A stretch of 64,000 nt of DNA from NCBI GenBank assembly GCA_000149265.1, contig CH002078.1, positions 212,411 to 276,410 of the forward strand. Direction: 5' to 3'. This stretch comes from Ciona savignyi. Lineage: Eukaryota > Chordata > Ascidiacea > Phlebobranchia > Cionidae. The notes under the pieces are model-generated. The model was not told where the DNA came from and ran no database searches. It was given only the letters and a program-made list of their open reading frames with translations. Made by a program: the position numbers and the translations under genes. This document shows, in pieces, positions 9,428 to 20,651 of this stretch. How positions within the stretch are numbered: the stretch's first letter is position 1; every line of letters begins with the position of its first letter.

Positions 9428-11757
9428 ATGGAAGAACCCTTGCACTACTCTATTCCATGTCCCTGTACTGGATGTGCTGTTAATTTGGCTTCAAAAATAA
9501 GCCTTATCAATCATATGAAATTTGACCATAATGTATTAAATCTGGCGACATTAAAGTGTAAAGTAGGTGATTGCAAGCGAATATATTCATCAAGAACAAG
9601 TTACATAAAGCATCTTCATCGCTTTCATGTAAACATACTTCATCCAGCACCACCACAAAGTACCAGTAATCAAAATGTACCCGAATTATTTCCCAGAGAT
9701 ACAGAAAACTTTGAATATACACCCACTTCAGACTGTTCTAAGTCCACCAAAGTTCCAGTTTCTGAATTAAGTCGTAGTAATTGGAAGTGACACTTCTACT
9801 CAGCAACATTTTATTAAAAACTTCATGCAGTTCTGTTTAAAATTAGGCTAAGCATATGCGCTACCTCAATCAAGTTACCGAAGTATTATGAAAGATATTG
9901 TTACCTTATTTTCAGCCTTTCACGCAGATATTCTTTCTGTAACAAACTTGACAGGGACAACTCCTGCACATCCTGATCTAAATTATGGATATTTGCAAGA
10001 TAAATCTTTTCTAATAAGCACCTGCCATAAAATTAATGCCTCCGTTATATTCAAAGATTACTGCCTTTCTATTGGCCTTGTTTCACCGAAGAGAATACAT
10101 TTAAATGACTCTACTACATACCAATATGTTTCTATTTTAAAAAGTTTAAAAAATTATTTGGAACATAGTGATGTGTGGGAAGCTGTGGTTAAGAATTCGA
10201 AAAAGCCATCTAACCATGATTTAGTTGCACAATTTACAGATGGAATATATTTTAAAAATCATTCTTATTTTGGTGGAGATAAAATGTTGTTGCGTCTGCA
10301 TTTGTACTGTGATGAACTGGAGATTTGTAATCCACTTGGTAGTTCGAAAGGTAAAAATAAGCTTACTGCATTTTACTACTTTGTTGGTAACATTGGTAAA
10401 GCTAATATTAGTTCTTTGCGGAGTATATTTTTATGTTTATTAGTTAAAAGCTGTGATTTGAAAACTCATGGTTATTCTAAAGTGCTTTCTCCACTTTTAA
10501 GTGATATTGCCAATCTTGAATCTTTGGGTATTATTTGCCATGTAGGTGGAGAAGATGTTGTTGTTAAAGGAACAATTGCTGTATTATCCGCCGATAATTT
10601 GGGGGCTCATGATATTGGAGGATTTAGAAAGTGCTTTAGTAGTGGCCGTATTTGTAGATATTGCATGTGTAACTATTCTGATATAAAGGAAAAAGTTTGT
10701 GAAGACAACTTTGTGTTACGTGATTCCAAATCTCATGCAAGTCATGTCCAGTCGATCGGCATAGATGTTGACTTGGGCAAAGCGTATGGTGTAACCAGTG
10801 TTTGTGCACTAAGTGGTGTATCTGGATTTTGCCCAACACAATCATTGCCACCTGACATAATGCATGATTGTCTCGAGGGTGTAATTCCGTGTTTTCTGCA
10901 ATCATTATTTATTCACTTACATTCTAGTCGAGTGTGCACTATTTCATGTATCAACGAAAGAATAATTCAGTTTTCTTATGGTACTTCTGATCTTAAAAAC
11001 AAGCCAAGAACAATGCCTAGTAATGTTGTACAAACAACTGGTAAAGTTGCACCAAGTGCAAGTGAGTCTTGGTGTTTATTTCGCATGTTGCCTTTTATTA
11101 TTGGCGATCTTATTCCATGTAGCAATGAAGCCTGGAAGCAATATTTAACTCTTTCAGAAATTCTGGACATTGTTTTTGCCCCATCTATTGAAAAAGAAGC
11201 AACACACTACTTAACTTTGTTAGTTTCTCAGTTTTATAAAAAAATGCTTGAACTATCGCCAAATTTAGTTAAGCCCAAATTGCATTTTAAATGTTATGAG
11301 CAGTCGGAAACATCTTGCTTGGTGGACAACCCAGAGTTTAGAAATCTGGAAGCTACACATTTGCACTTGTTTCCTGTAGATGATGCAAACTTTTTTAAAG
11401 ATAATTTTAATTTAAACAGTGAAACCAGCTTTTCAACGGCCACATTTGCAATATTGAATGGGGTTACTTATTCGTCAGGACTGTGTTTTGTAGTTGACTT
11501 ACAGTTTGATATACCTGTGTTTGTACGTATAAATAACATTGTTGTCTGTGATGATCAACCCTGTAATGATAGGTAGTTATTTGAAACCGATTCTGTTTAA
11601 CACTCATTTACATGCATATGAAGTGCAGCCAACATCAGAAAAAATGTACTTTAAACCAGGATCGCAATTAAATTCACATGCATTAGATGTGTACCAGGTT
11701 TTTTCTAAGAAGTATATACGTTTGCGATGTCGTGCTTGTTCTTTACCAGTACCTTAA
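9428..11757 (+). pseudogene. TNP2-like transposase with N-terminal C2H2 fingers (frame-broken)
   Basis: Segment one (9428-9790) opens with two C2H2-type fingers (CPCTGCAVNL...H and CKVGDCKRIYSS...H). The frame then slips near 9787, a TAA stands at 9849-9851 in the continuing frame, and the main body is open from 9852 to 11576. A last slip near 11560-11577 moves to the frame ending at 11757 (LFNTHLHAYEV). The body carries LSADNLGAHDIGGF, then CRYCMC, then LPPDIMHDCLEGV, a block order I associate with animal CACTA/EnSpm transposases. A segment usually following PKLHF (with W-x-MRFE-x-KH) is not visible after residue 460 or so, suggesting an internal deletion. Three lesions make it a pseudogene. 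Confidence 0.75.
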
Positions 11758-11914
11758 GGTTAATTTCATCATGCCTTGTACTTTTTTGTGAGCTTATCAA
11801 TTTTAGAAATGTTTCTGGTTGTTTGTATAAATATAAATAATTAACCTTAATGCCATGTTATTTATTCAGATTAATTAGCATACTGCTTTATAGCCTTTGA
11901 ATAAACCTTTTAGA

Positions 11915-14550
11915 ATGCCTCATTTACTTGTTCAATTGGGTAACACAAAAAAAGTTGTTACTTGTAAAAAATCAGAAATATACGACTGTGTTATGAGAGT
12001 GTTTCAGTTAAAGAGTTATGACGTCCCAGAAAAAGCCCGCCTAATGATTCATTACTCAGGTAAATTTCAATCAAAATATGTTTCTTATGGTTTTGAGTTG
12101 ATTGTGACTTAGTATTTGTACTGGTTGGTTGTTTATTTAGATGAAGACATAGAGTCGGATGTCACAGTAGCTGCGAGCTCTTCAACCATAAGCAGTCACA
12201 ACTTCAGTGCAGGTAAAGCACCCTCAAGTGTGGTTGTTTTTTTAACCGGTCTTTTTATTCTTAAACATTTCTGTAGATGTTTCTTTTGAATCCACTCCCG
12301 ATTCACCATGCAGAACAGAAGGTGCTTCCAATAAAGGCTGGCTGCTAAACTTTATCTTACCAGATTTTCCATTAAACATAAAAGCGGAATTAAATGAAAT
12401 ATCTATCACGGGAAATCCAGTTACTGCTTCAACAAGAAGAAAAATTCTTCAAATATTGTTCACACTCAGTTTCAGCGCAAGAGTTGTAAGCATTTTTACT
12501 CTATAAGCCTGGCAATAACTACAAAAAAAATAATTTTGTGTGTAGTCACTGGTGACCAGTCAACTGAACCACTTACAACTGAACCCCTTACAACTGAACC
12601 CCTACAACTGAACCCTTTACAACTGAACCCCTACAATTAAGCCCCTTACAACTGAACTCCTTTTAACTAAACCCCTTTAAACTGAACCCCTTTACAACTG
12701 AACCCCATTTTTCAGTTAAAAGGGTTCTGTTAAAAGGGGTTTCAGTTGTAAAGGGGTTCAGTTGTAATGGGGTCTCAGCTTGTTTAGGGGTGGTCAGTTG
12801 TCATGGAACCGTAGTCACTAGCCATACTATTCAACTACCCACAGTCAGGTTGCCAGAACGGTTACCATTGTGCTGCTTTATTGTTACATATGTTAGACAG
12901 GTTACTTAGCCTGTGATTTTATTGTTGGATTAACCTTTTAAAATTCCACTAGATTATAATTAGAGAATAACCGCATGTCCACAGACAGTTACCAATAATT
13001 GCCCTTTTAAGACTTTGGGATCGAACCTAAAGCCTGTCTTGTATGATCAAGTCACCCAACTTTACTATTTACCAAAGGCCAACGCTTACTACTACAGATA
13101 TAAAAATCTTTTTTTATCTTAGATATCCATCACCATTTGAATATCGATCCGTATGCCTTACCCTTGTACAAAAATACCCTCAACTAGCACACAAAAAAAG
13201 CAAGGATTGTACTGTGAGTGTTTATTTCATTATCCTTTTTAATTGGCTAATAATGTCATGTCTTCAGGTCTATAAATTGTGTGTACCAGAAATGTTTTTA
13301 AATGAGAATATAAGAACAGTGGCCTTTCCTACTTTTAAAGGGTATTTTGTTGCAGGGAACATGGGTTGAAAGCCTTCGTCAGAGTTTCAGAGACATGAGG
13401 AGGCCACTTGTTAACAACGAAAGAGTAAGAATTATGAAAAGAAAATATGGCTTTGGAAAGTCACCAAAAGCTCCAGAGACAGTCTCAACAATAGAAAGTA
13501 TTTCACCGGCAAAAAGACAAATTGTGGTTAGTGTAATAGCCTATAGTATCCAGTTACCAGAGACATACTAAAATGACATTAAATATTTTTTCAGTGAAGC
13601 ACACACCAGTAGTTAGAAAAGGAACATCTTTAGCCAAATTCATCTTAATATACCATTTTATACCTCAATACCTGTATATATTTTTTCAGAGTTATGATAC
13701 AATAAATGAGGATCCTGAAAGCATTCAATGCCACATAAGAAAGATTAAAGAAGAATGTGCTAAAGTGAACAAAGATTATGAAGTAATAGAGGACAGAATG
13801 AGAAGGTCATACATCGCCAGGCGACAAGAAGTCCAGAAAGCAAATGATATAGGAATCATTTTGGGAAATTATCCAGCACTAAAATTCGCTTATTTTGTAA
13901 GTTTGGTTGCAATCAATAGTGGCAGCTTGCTCAGTTGGAATTATTTTGCAGGTTTTAAATGAAGCAAATGCAATATTCAAAAGCGATGTCAAGGAAAATT
14001 TGATCGAGGCGCTAGGCAAGTTCAAGATAGTTAGATTAAAAGAGAAACTTATCAATTTTAACCTGGCTTCACCAGCAGTAACTGCCTATTGTAAAGGAAA
14101 GGATGAGTCAAAATATTTCTTTTTTGTTTAGGGTTTACGATTTTTATCACATTATAGATATACCAATGATCTTGTCCCTTCTCCCACAAGCGTTCAAGGA
14201 GAGTACATATTCTGATTATTTTCTTCATATATCTGTAAGTTTGGTTTTAGTTCCTGGTCTTCCGAAAATAAGAGACTAATAATGTCTTTTTTGCGAAGCA
14301 TATATATACTAATTGGATTTTAGTGATTGATGGTTGTTTACAGTACTGACTTAACAGTTTTATACCAGAAATATTTAACGCTGATCGCCTATTAATATTT
14401 CAGGAAAAGGATTTAGAAGAAAAACCAAAGCATCCCTACCCTGTCATGTTTCTTAAAGATAATCAACTAAAAATATTTGTTGAATATAAACAATTGTGCA
14501 GCGCAAGTGATATGGAAGAGGGACTCTGCCTTTTCATAAGTGTATTTTGA
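11915..14550 (+). CDS. Second transposon gene, SAMD3-like family
   Basis: Eight candidate exons: 11915-12059, 12141-12212, 12277-12485, 13123-13213, 13356-13526, 13690-13896, 13952-14131 and 14404-14550. Phases agree for exons 1-3 and 4-6. Exon 3 to exon 4 does not fit by one base, and exon 7 reaches a stop at 14129-14131 unless an extra splice removes it. Recognisable blocks are LPDFPLNIKAEL, YPSPFEYRSVCLTLVQKYP, GTWVESLRQSFRDMRR and RRSYIARRQEV. From memory these occur in order in multicopy animal proteins often labelled sterile-alpha-motif-protein-3-like, commonly found near C2H2/TNP2-like frames. Function is unknown; a DNA-binding partner of the transposase (as TnpA in plant CACTA elements) is only an inference. 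Confidence 0.6.
12551..12810. mobile_element. Hairpin MITE nested in the transposon gene
   Basis: GTAGTCACT stands at 12542-12550 and again at 12811-12819 as a 9-bp (or 8+1) target duplication. Between them is an array of acaactgaacccctt-type units followed by the same units inverted (cagttgtaaaggggttcag), so the 260-bp insert can fold into a long hairpin. Ends read GGTGACCAGTCAACTGA and, inverted, GGTTCCATGACAACTGA. An 8-bp duplication would fit the hAT superfamily. It lies in intron 3 of the second transposon gene. Confidence 0.7.
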
Positions 14551-14739
14551 ATTTTTGATATTGTGATACCAAAAAAAATCAGAAAAACAATACAGTTTAT
14601 CTGCTGTCTGCTTGGGATACCCATAGAACGAAGAATGATGTCGGTACAACGCATTATAAACTTGTTATAGTTGCATTGTTCATACTGCTTTTATTATGTA
14701 CCAAAATAAATTTCTTTAAGCTGTATTGTGACCATTCTC

Positions 14740-15066
14740 AAGGGTGGTTGTGATTGTGGAATCGCCATGCGTAAGGGTGGTTAAACGCCACCCCCCAGGG
14801 TGGTTTCTAAGGGCGGTAAAAATGGTAAACACCACGCACAAAGGTGGTAAACACCACGCACAAAGGTGGTAAACCCCATTTACAGGGGTGGCATTGGATA
14901 AAAATGTAGGTGGACAAAACCTATTTTAGGTGGAATTTACCACCAACCTACCGGGTGGATACTGCCACGCTTTGCTGGGGTGTATGATTCCACCTGTGGG
15001 TGGAATTCCACAACCCATAGGTGGATTAGGTGGGCCATGGTTTAAGGTGGCCGGAACTATAGTTTT
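14740..15066 (+). repeat. Right subterminal GGTGG cluster
   Basis: About fifteen GGTGG-type motifs (agggtggttgtg, taagggtggtt, aaaggtggtaaac twice, ggggtggcattgg, taggtggaattt, gtgggtggaattcc and others) run up to the right TIR. Most lie on the plus strand, the same as the left cluster, with a few CCACC interspersed. Confidence 0.7.
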
Positions 15067-15078
15067 CAGTTTACAGTG
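15067..15078 (-). repeat. Right TIR of the CACTG element
   Basis: CAGTTTACAGTG, the reverse complement of 8097-8108. Confidence 0.85.
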
Positions 15079-15289
15079 CAGGTTGGTGTGCAATCAGATG
15101 GTGGAAAAAAACATTTAAAAACCAAAAACAAGTAATAAGATTAAAGTGACAAGCTTTAAAATACAGCTCTGTTAGGGCCGGCAAAAAACTATTTAACAGA
15201 AAAACAAAACCAAGTGTGCCAAAAACAAAACCAAGTGTGCCAAAATAGCTTTTTGTAGCAAGTATTTTTATTCTTTCCTTTTAATAGCA

Positions 15290-15445
15290 TAGAAGTGTCT
15301 AACGGTCTAACATTCCACCAAATCTGATTAAAATTAAAACAGCCGTTCAAGCGCTATGCTACAAAAAGCTATTTTTTCAGAAAAAAATACCGTTTGGACA
15401 AAAACAGTATGTGCCCCATTTTTCCAAATGGGACCCATAACAATG
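15290..15445 (-). repeat. R2 repeat fragment
   Basis: Contains gccgttcaagcgctatgctac, aaaagctattttt and cccatttttccaaatgggacccata, blocks shared with the R2 copies at 21155-22560 and 31103-31700. Sequence on either side (15079-15290 and 15446-15714) shows no recognisable feature. Confidence 0.55.
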
Positions 15446-15714
15446 CGATGTCTGAAAATGCTTAGAATAATAGGCCATTTTATATGCTTTTTACAAACAT
15501 TAAAATGGTGTTCCGTTTTTTGTCATTCTTATGTGGTCTGTTGCATTATTTCTTTTTGATTTGCTATCCGTCTGCTGCCTTTATTAACCAGTTTAACTGT
15601 TTGGCAAATAAGATCCTCTGTTTTTTTCTTACATTTTTTACTGAAACCGACTTTGAACTGCTACAAGCCACCTAAAAAATTGAATTAAGCAACTAAGGCA
15701 AGCCTACTTGCCCA

Positions 15715-15866
15715 TGCTAAACCATGAGGCGACTTCCCATAACATTGGGGAATCACCACCATTGTTACTCAGCAAAACACTCGTTTAAAAACAATGACTC
15801 ATGGAGGGTACCACTCGTCACATCCTGCCGTTCATAGAGGTCTTAATTGGTTATACGCCATCTTGG
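15715..15866 (+). repeat. R3 repeat, 3' part
   Basis: Shares cattggggaatcaccacc, gactcatggagggtaccact and ggttatacgccatctt with 17010-17147 (almost identical), 34600-34735 and 38270-38336. Confidence 0.65.
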
Positions 15867-16099
15867 AAGCGGTGACCGTTCCAATTTGGTTTAAACTGTT
15901 CGAACTTACTAGTAGAGGTCATTCTGTGAGACTCCTGTCCAAATTTTAACCGTTTCTGTTGACTGCTTCGGCTATTACAGGCCTTCGACTGAAGGGTGGT
16001 CATTCTGTAGATTTCATTTGGCGACAGTGTCACTGGTGATGACTGAAACTCTTCGTACACATTAAAATTCACTGCTTGATGTTTCACAAGTTTCAGCAC
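15851..16099 (-). other. Candidate orphan coding exon
   Basis: On the minus strand an ATG-started frame of 82 codons (16099 down to 15851) contains a good donor, ACTA|GTAAGT, near 15907. The peptide (MLKLVKHQAVNFNVYEEF...) resembles nothing I know. No partner exon was found and it overlaps the end of an R3 repeat, so it may be chance or a decayed transposon exon. Confidence 0.15.
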
Positions 16100-16844
16100 A
16101 TTTTTTCACTGTAATTTGAAAGGTTTAAAGTTCATAACCAGGGTACAAATTGTTGTTTTTGAGTAAAAATACACACTCAATGTCACCTTTGAGCCTCGTG
16201 TGACCACATTTTGTCCGCCTCCAGTTCTTTCACCAATGTTTGACAATCAAGGATGGTTAGGATTGGTAAGTTTTTATATCTTCTGTATGCATAGGTGTCC
16301 AACAACACATCTAGGCCTTCACACCTGCCCAAAAATTAAAAAATATGAAAAAAGGGACACATGTGGATACCAAGAGGAGTGCATTTTCCAGTCCGATATC
16401 ACAAATCGAATTAACAGCCTAAATCGAAAGATTGTCTGGTATTTATAAAAGCCATTCGAAGTTAAGTTCTTGAAAAAATATCCGAACGACCCTCTACCGG
16501 AGTGAAAATGACCAAAAATGAGGAAAAATGACTAATTAATTACTTTGCTAATTAGCATAAGTAATTAAGTGTAAGATTTTAGACAAACAGTTGACTAGTA
16601 ACATTTATCCACACTCAAATTTCTATAAATTTGGAGATTTTGGCAAAAAAATCAAAATAGCCCGTTTTTCATTTAGGAGGCGTTCAACTAATTATTTTCC
16701 CTATCTCTCCAATGCAAACTGACCTCACAAAAACGACTGTCACTCAAAATCCTGACATAGGAAGTCTTAGATTTTTTCACAATTTAAAATTGAAGCTTGG
16801 ATCTGCAGCCTAAACTCAAAACCCTACAAAATTGTGTTTAAAAA
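16100..16844. other. Intergenic, no feature recognised
   Basis: AT-rich sequence; the 82-codon frame at 16200-16448 has no motif or splice support. Confidence 0.4.
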
Positions 16845-17147
16845 TTTTGAGCCCATACCCCTTCGTACATCGGCAACTTTTTTCCAACAAAACAGCTAGC
16901 AGATGCACATTTAACACCTTTATTTTACAAAGCACTGCTCCACGATTACAAAACTTTACAGCTAAACGAGAACACCGGCGCGCAGCCTAGCACATGCTGC
17001 TTTCAACAAAACAAACATTGGGGAATCACCACCATTGTTACTTAGCAAAACACTCGTTTAAAAACAATGACTCATGGAGGGTACCACTCGTCACATCCTG
17101 CCGTTCATAGAGGTCTTAATTGGTTATACGCCATCTTCAGGCGATAA
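16845..17147 (+). repeat. R3 repeat, longest copy
   Basis: Begins near ccccttcgtacatcggcaac, continues with aaaacagct, cttttacaaagcactgctcc, ttacagctaaacgag and cggcgcgcagcc, then the cattggggaatcaccacc module. The same order occurs at 34438-34735, and a shortened copy at 38190-38336. No termini or coding frame were identified. Confidence 0.65.
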
Positions 17148-17589
17148 TAATGTGCCTAAACTAGACTAAACAATCCGGAACCGCCTAACCGATTTTACGT
17201 CAGGACAGGTATTGCGCCTTGATTTTGAGGCCACTTTCTCCCGTCAGGCGCGATGACGCATTTCTGAAGAGTGAACATTGCAACGTATAGTAAGAGTTAT
17301 TCCTTAACCTGGTGAATCCTCAAAGATTTTTAACCAAACTTCTACATATCTAGGTCATGTTATCTAACAATTTTTAAAGTTTCAATCAATTAACAATACT
17401 TAGCAAAGCCACTCAGTATAATCCACGCAATAAACGCAGCAAGTCTGCACTCAAGAATTTTATATCAAAATACGCCAGGCTTCCTCCTCTATGACATTTT
17501 ATCTTAATCTCTGATTACATATGCATTACATATGAAATCACCCTTGATATGACAATCAATAGATAACCTGATTGCTCACTTTGTACTTA
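17148..17589. other. Intergenic, no feature recognised
   Basis: No supported frame, repeat end or splice pair seen. Confidence 0.4.
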
Positions 17590-17597
17590 CTTGCCTT

Positions 17598-18157
17598 CAG
17601 GGCCGGTTTTAGGCCGATTTGACCGATTAGATCAAATTGGGCCCCGCACCTTGAAGGGGCCCGGCGCTAGCGGGGGTCTTTCCATAGTACGAGGTTTAAA
17701 ATACTACTGAAACGTCAATAAAAAGTGAAATAATATTCTTTCTCATAATATCAATTTGTTATGCATCCTAACTAAGTCAAATTTATATTTCTCTGTCTGC
17801 CTGTTACATCATAATGCTTTCTATAGAATGCGAGATTGCTAAAGCCATTGACTTTGAAGTTATTTTGAATGACTTTGCTAATAAAAGGGCAAGAAAAGTA
17901 TTTTTCTGAAAAACTAAAGGTTAATTGCCTAATTTTCCTCTTTTGCTATTAAAAGTAAAACAATATATCGTAAATAAGCATCCACATTACCTTTAATTTG
18001 TTTTATAGCAAGTATTAAATGTCTATTTTTGTAGTTTGTATGTAGCCTACTGGTATGTATTTTATGATATATAAACACCCATAAATTTTGCTATGAAGAG
18101 TAGGGGCCCCGCCATCACATTTCTAATTGGGCCCCGCGGTTCCTAGCACCGGGCCTG
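17598..18157. mobile_element. Non-autonomous hAT-type element 1
   Basis: CTTGCCTT at 17590-17597 is repeated at 18158-18165, a perfect 8-bp target duplication. Ends are CAGGGCCGGTTTTAGG and, inverted, CAGGCCCGGTGCTAGG. The flanking GC-rich ends with gggccccgc contrast with an AT-rich core. At 560 bp it holds no transposase. Confidence 0.85.
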
Positions 18158-18165
18158 CTTGCCTT

Positions 18166-18497
18166 TTAATCTCAATAATTTTTTAACAAACCGTTGCGCG
18201 AGTCACAGATTAATTGAGTTTAACCTATAGCTTACTGTTGCCATACCGTCCGGAAATGTGGAGGCTAATAATAAATATAGATTACCAGTTAATATTTCGG
18301 TAAAGGAATAATGGTATAGAAGATTATAATTGTTTGGTAAACAGATAAGGAATGATACCCATATTCACAAATATAATAAGTGTAAAATATGTGTAAGCGT
18401 TCAGGAATATTTAATTATTTTTTTACGACTATCTTTAGCTACTATCCTACGCATATATATATAAGTATTCCATCCTAAAAAACAACATCATATGTCT
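18166..18497. other. Intergenic, no feature recognised
   Basis: AT-rich, with a short atatatata run near 18450. No gene signal. Confidence 0.4.
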
Positions 18498-18790
18498 GCG
18501 TAGCTTGGATTACTGCGTCGACTTTCAGCCGGAGGGTTACATAATCGAATCTGTTCGCTAGCTATAGTCAGACTTCCAAAGGCAAGGCACTTAACGGACA
18601 TTGCCTGAACCTACTATTAATGGGTTCTACTAAATTGAAAAAATGTCTCATTCATACACAACGCACTGTAATAGCTTCGGTAAACCAACGATGGGCGCGA
18701 GGTGATCTGACGATTGCGCGTGTGTTAGTTAACCCCCGTGGTTTTTCCATTTACGGTAATAAACATAAATATCCCCTCCTAATTCTAACA
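18498..18790 (+). repeat. S1 SINE, nearly full length
   Basis: From tagcttggattactgcgtcg through ggcaaggcacttaacggacattgcctgaacc to ggtaataaacataaatatcc, so all S1 sections are present, with a damaged B box (aatcgaatctg). Confidence 0.8.
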
Positions 18791-19277
18791 CCTTTACAAC
18801 GTTTTGTAGCATGGTTTGATCATTGAAACTAAAGCGAATGCAATATATTATAAGTAAAAACTAAAAATTGTTAAAGCCGAATAAAAACATTTGTAGTACA
18901 GTCGTTAAAACAAAAACAACTGCTGAAAGTATGATTTTGGGGGTTCATCGACAAGACACTCTTTGCGTTCGTTCATAAATACTTCATGTAGCGATTTAAT
19001 AATTTTAGTTTCCTTATTATGTAAAACAAGCTTACAAAGATTCTTGGGTGGTCTTTGAACTGAAATGCCCGAATGTTTTTCTTCAATTATTTAACTCATT
19101 TTTTATCATTTACCCACTGCAATGTTTGACTTTGTTGCTTTTATTGGCCAGGATATCGTCAACTGCCTTTTTTCCTCGCTTTAATGTGTTGAGCATATAC
19201 CCCCTGTAACCGTAACCTCGAAATACGTCAGCATCTTGTCTGTATGTCCACGTCCAGTGGTAAAACCCATTGTAAGG
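18791..19277. other. Intergenic, no feature recognised
   Basis: No supported gene or repeat end between the S1 copy and the next hAT element. Confidence 0.4.
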
Positions 19278-19285
19278 TCCTAAGG

Positions 19286-20123
19286 CAGGGATGTCCAACC
19301 TGCGTCCCGCGGGCCGCAGTGCGGCCCACCTGAGATTTTTGTGCGGCCCGCTAGTCATTTTTACTCCAAGTAGTATTTTGAACTTTAAATCTTGGCCTAA
19401 TCCAAATGTATCAGTCAGCTTTTTCAAAACTGCATCTCATTGACTTTGTATTGCAGAAATAAGTTTTTGTTTCTTTTTATATGTGTGTTATTTGTTTATT
19501 TCAAAGATGAAATTAATGGCTTTTAATTGTTTCTTTATGTACCCATTCAGGGTTGGAATTAATTTACGTGGAATCGCTATTCGCGAACAGTTTTCTAAAG
19601 TTCGCGAATTACAAAATTTAACAAAATCGCGAAAATATAATTTACCGGTACTGATTTCGCTTTTAATAATAAATTCTCAACACGTTAATACAACATCGTT
19701 TGCCTTAACCTTAACATTATTTATTTACATTGGCTTTACTTTGCATTATTGGCGTATAATAAGCATTACTATCACAAGGCAATAATCGCCATTATGCGTT
19801 AATATACCTCGATTCCTTTATTTATGATTGGCGAGATGAGACACACCCCTTTTAAATTTACGTTTATTGCAATTTATCATTACTGTACTACTAAATAACG
19901 GTACTGTCTGCTTTATGAAATAAATATCTTTCTGGACGTTTAAGGTAATTTATCATAACCAAAATTTTTTTTCGTGCGCTCCTTATCCGCGCATTTCGCA
20001 AATCATTTCAAAACCATTCATTCGAACCCTGCCATTTTTATTGAAATTTAATAGGTTCTGCGGCCCATTAAATTATTTTAAGTGACAATGTGGCCCATTA
20101 CAATAAAAGGTTGGACATCCCTG
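19286..20123. mobile_element. Non-autonomous hAT-type element 2
   Basis: TCCTAAGG occurs at 19278-19285 and 20124-20131, a perfect 8-bp target duplication. Ends are CAGGGATGTCCAACCTGCG and, inverted, CAGGGATGTCCAACCTTTTA, a classic hAT (Charlie-like) terminus, followed by GC-rich gcggcccacctgag/gcggcccatt blocks. The 838-bp body has no transposase frame. Confidence 0.92.
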
Positions 20124-20651
20124 TCCTAAGGTGTAAGATCGACGTCGATTATTCGTAAAACTGCTGGCCCTGACCACCAGACGTATATCTGGTCAGGATC
20201 TCTGGATATTTAATAAGGGATATTCTGTGGGCCATGTATGTAAGTTATTGCTACTTTCATTTTCTAGGTTAGGTGGTGACAATTTTTCCTTTGTGTTTGT
20301 TTGTATTAAGTTATCAAGCTATCCGATCATTTGAACGGTTTCAAACACTATATATAGTAACATTGTCATATTAACAGTTGTAGGCTACCAGCAACAAAAA
20401 ATGGCCTACTTACTTAACAATATACTACCTATAAATAAACAGACCTAAAATACGATTAATTATAAGTCGTTGTTTAAAACACAAACCTCCCTCCGTATAT
20501 CCAAAAGTTTAAAACATCAACCTCTTGTATTTACAACTTAGCAAACTAGCAGCATTTATTTGCGCAGAAGACAGAGAGTTAATAAGGATTATTACGTAAT
20601 AATATAACGTGAAACAGTAAAAACATTCAGATTTGTTGTATCAAAATAACA

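Larger units (their letters stand above)
8097..15078 (+). mobile_element. CACTA-type (CACTG...CAGTG) DNA transposon with two genes
   Basis: A perfect 12-bp terminal inverted repeat, CACTGTAAACTG, is at 8097-8108 with its reverse complement at 15067-15078. A CA dinucleotide borders each outer side (8095-8096 and 15079-15080), a possible 2-bp target duplication. Inside each end lies a cluster of GGTGG motifs. The interior carries a TNP2-like transposase gene (9428-11757) and a second multi-exon gene (11915-14550), both on the plus strand. CACTG/CACTA ends, subterminal repeats and a TNP2-like protein are the hallmarks of the CACTA/EnSpm superfamily. Frame breaks in the first gene suggest this copy is no longer autonomous. 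Length 6,982 bp. Confidence 0.82.

Noticed and set aside
8097-15078. Treating the TNP2-like/SAMD3-like pair as a domesticated host gene
   Set aside because: Perfect TIRs and subterminal repeats enclose both, and the first gene has disabling lesions; an ordinary decaying transposon is simpler.
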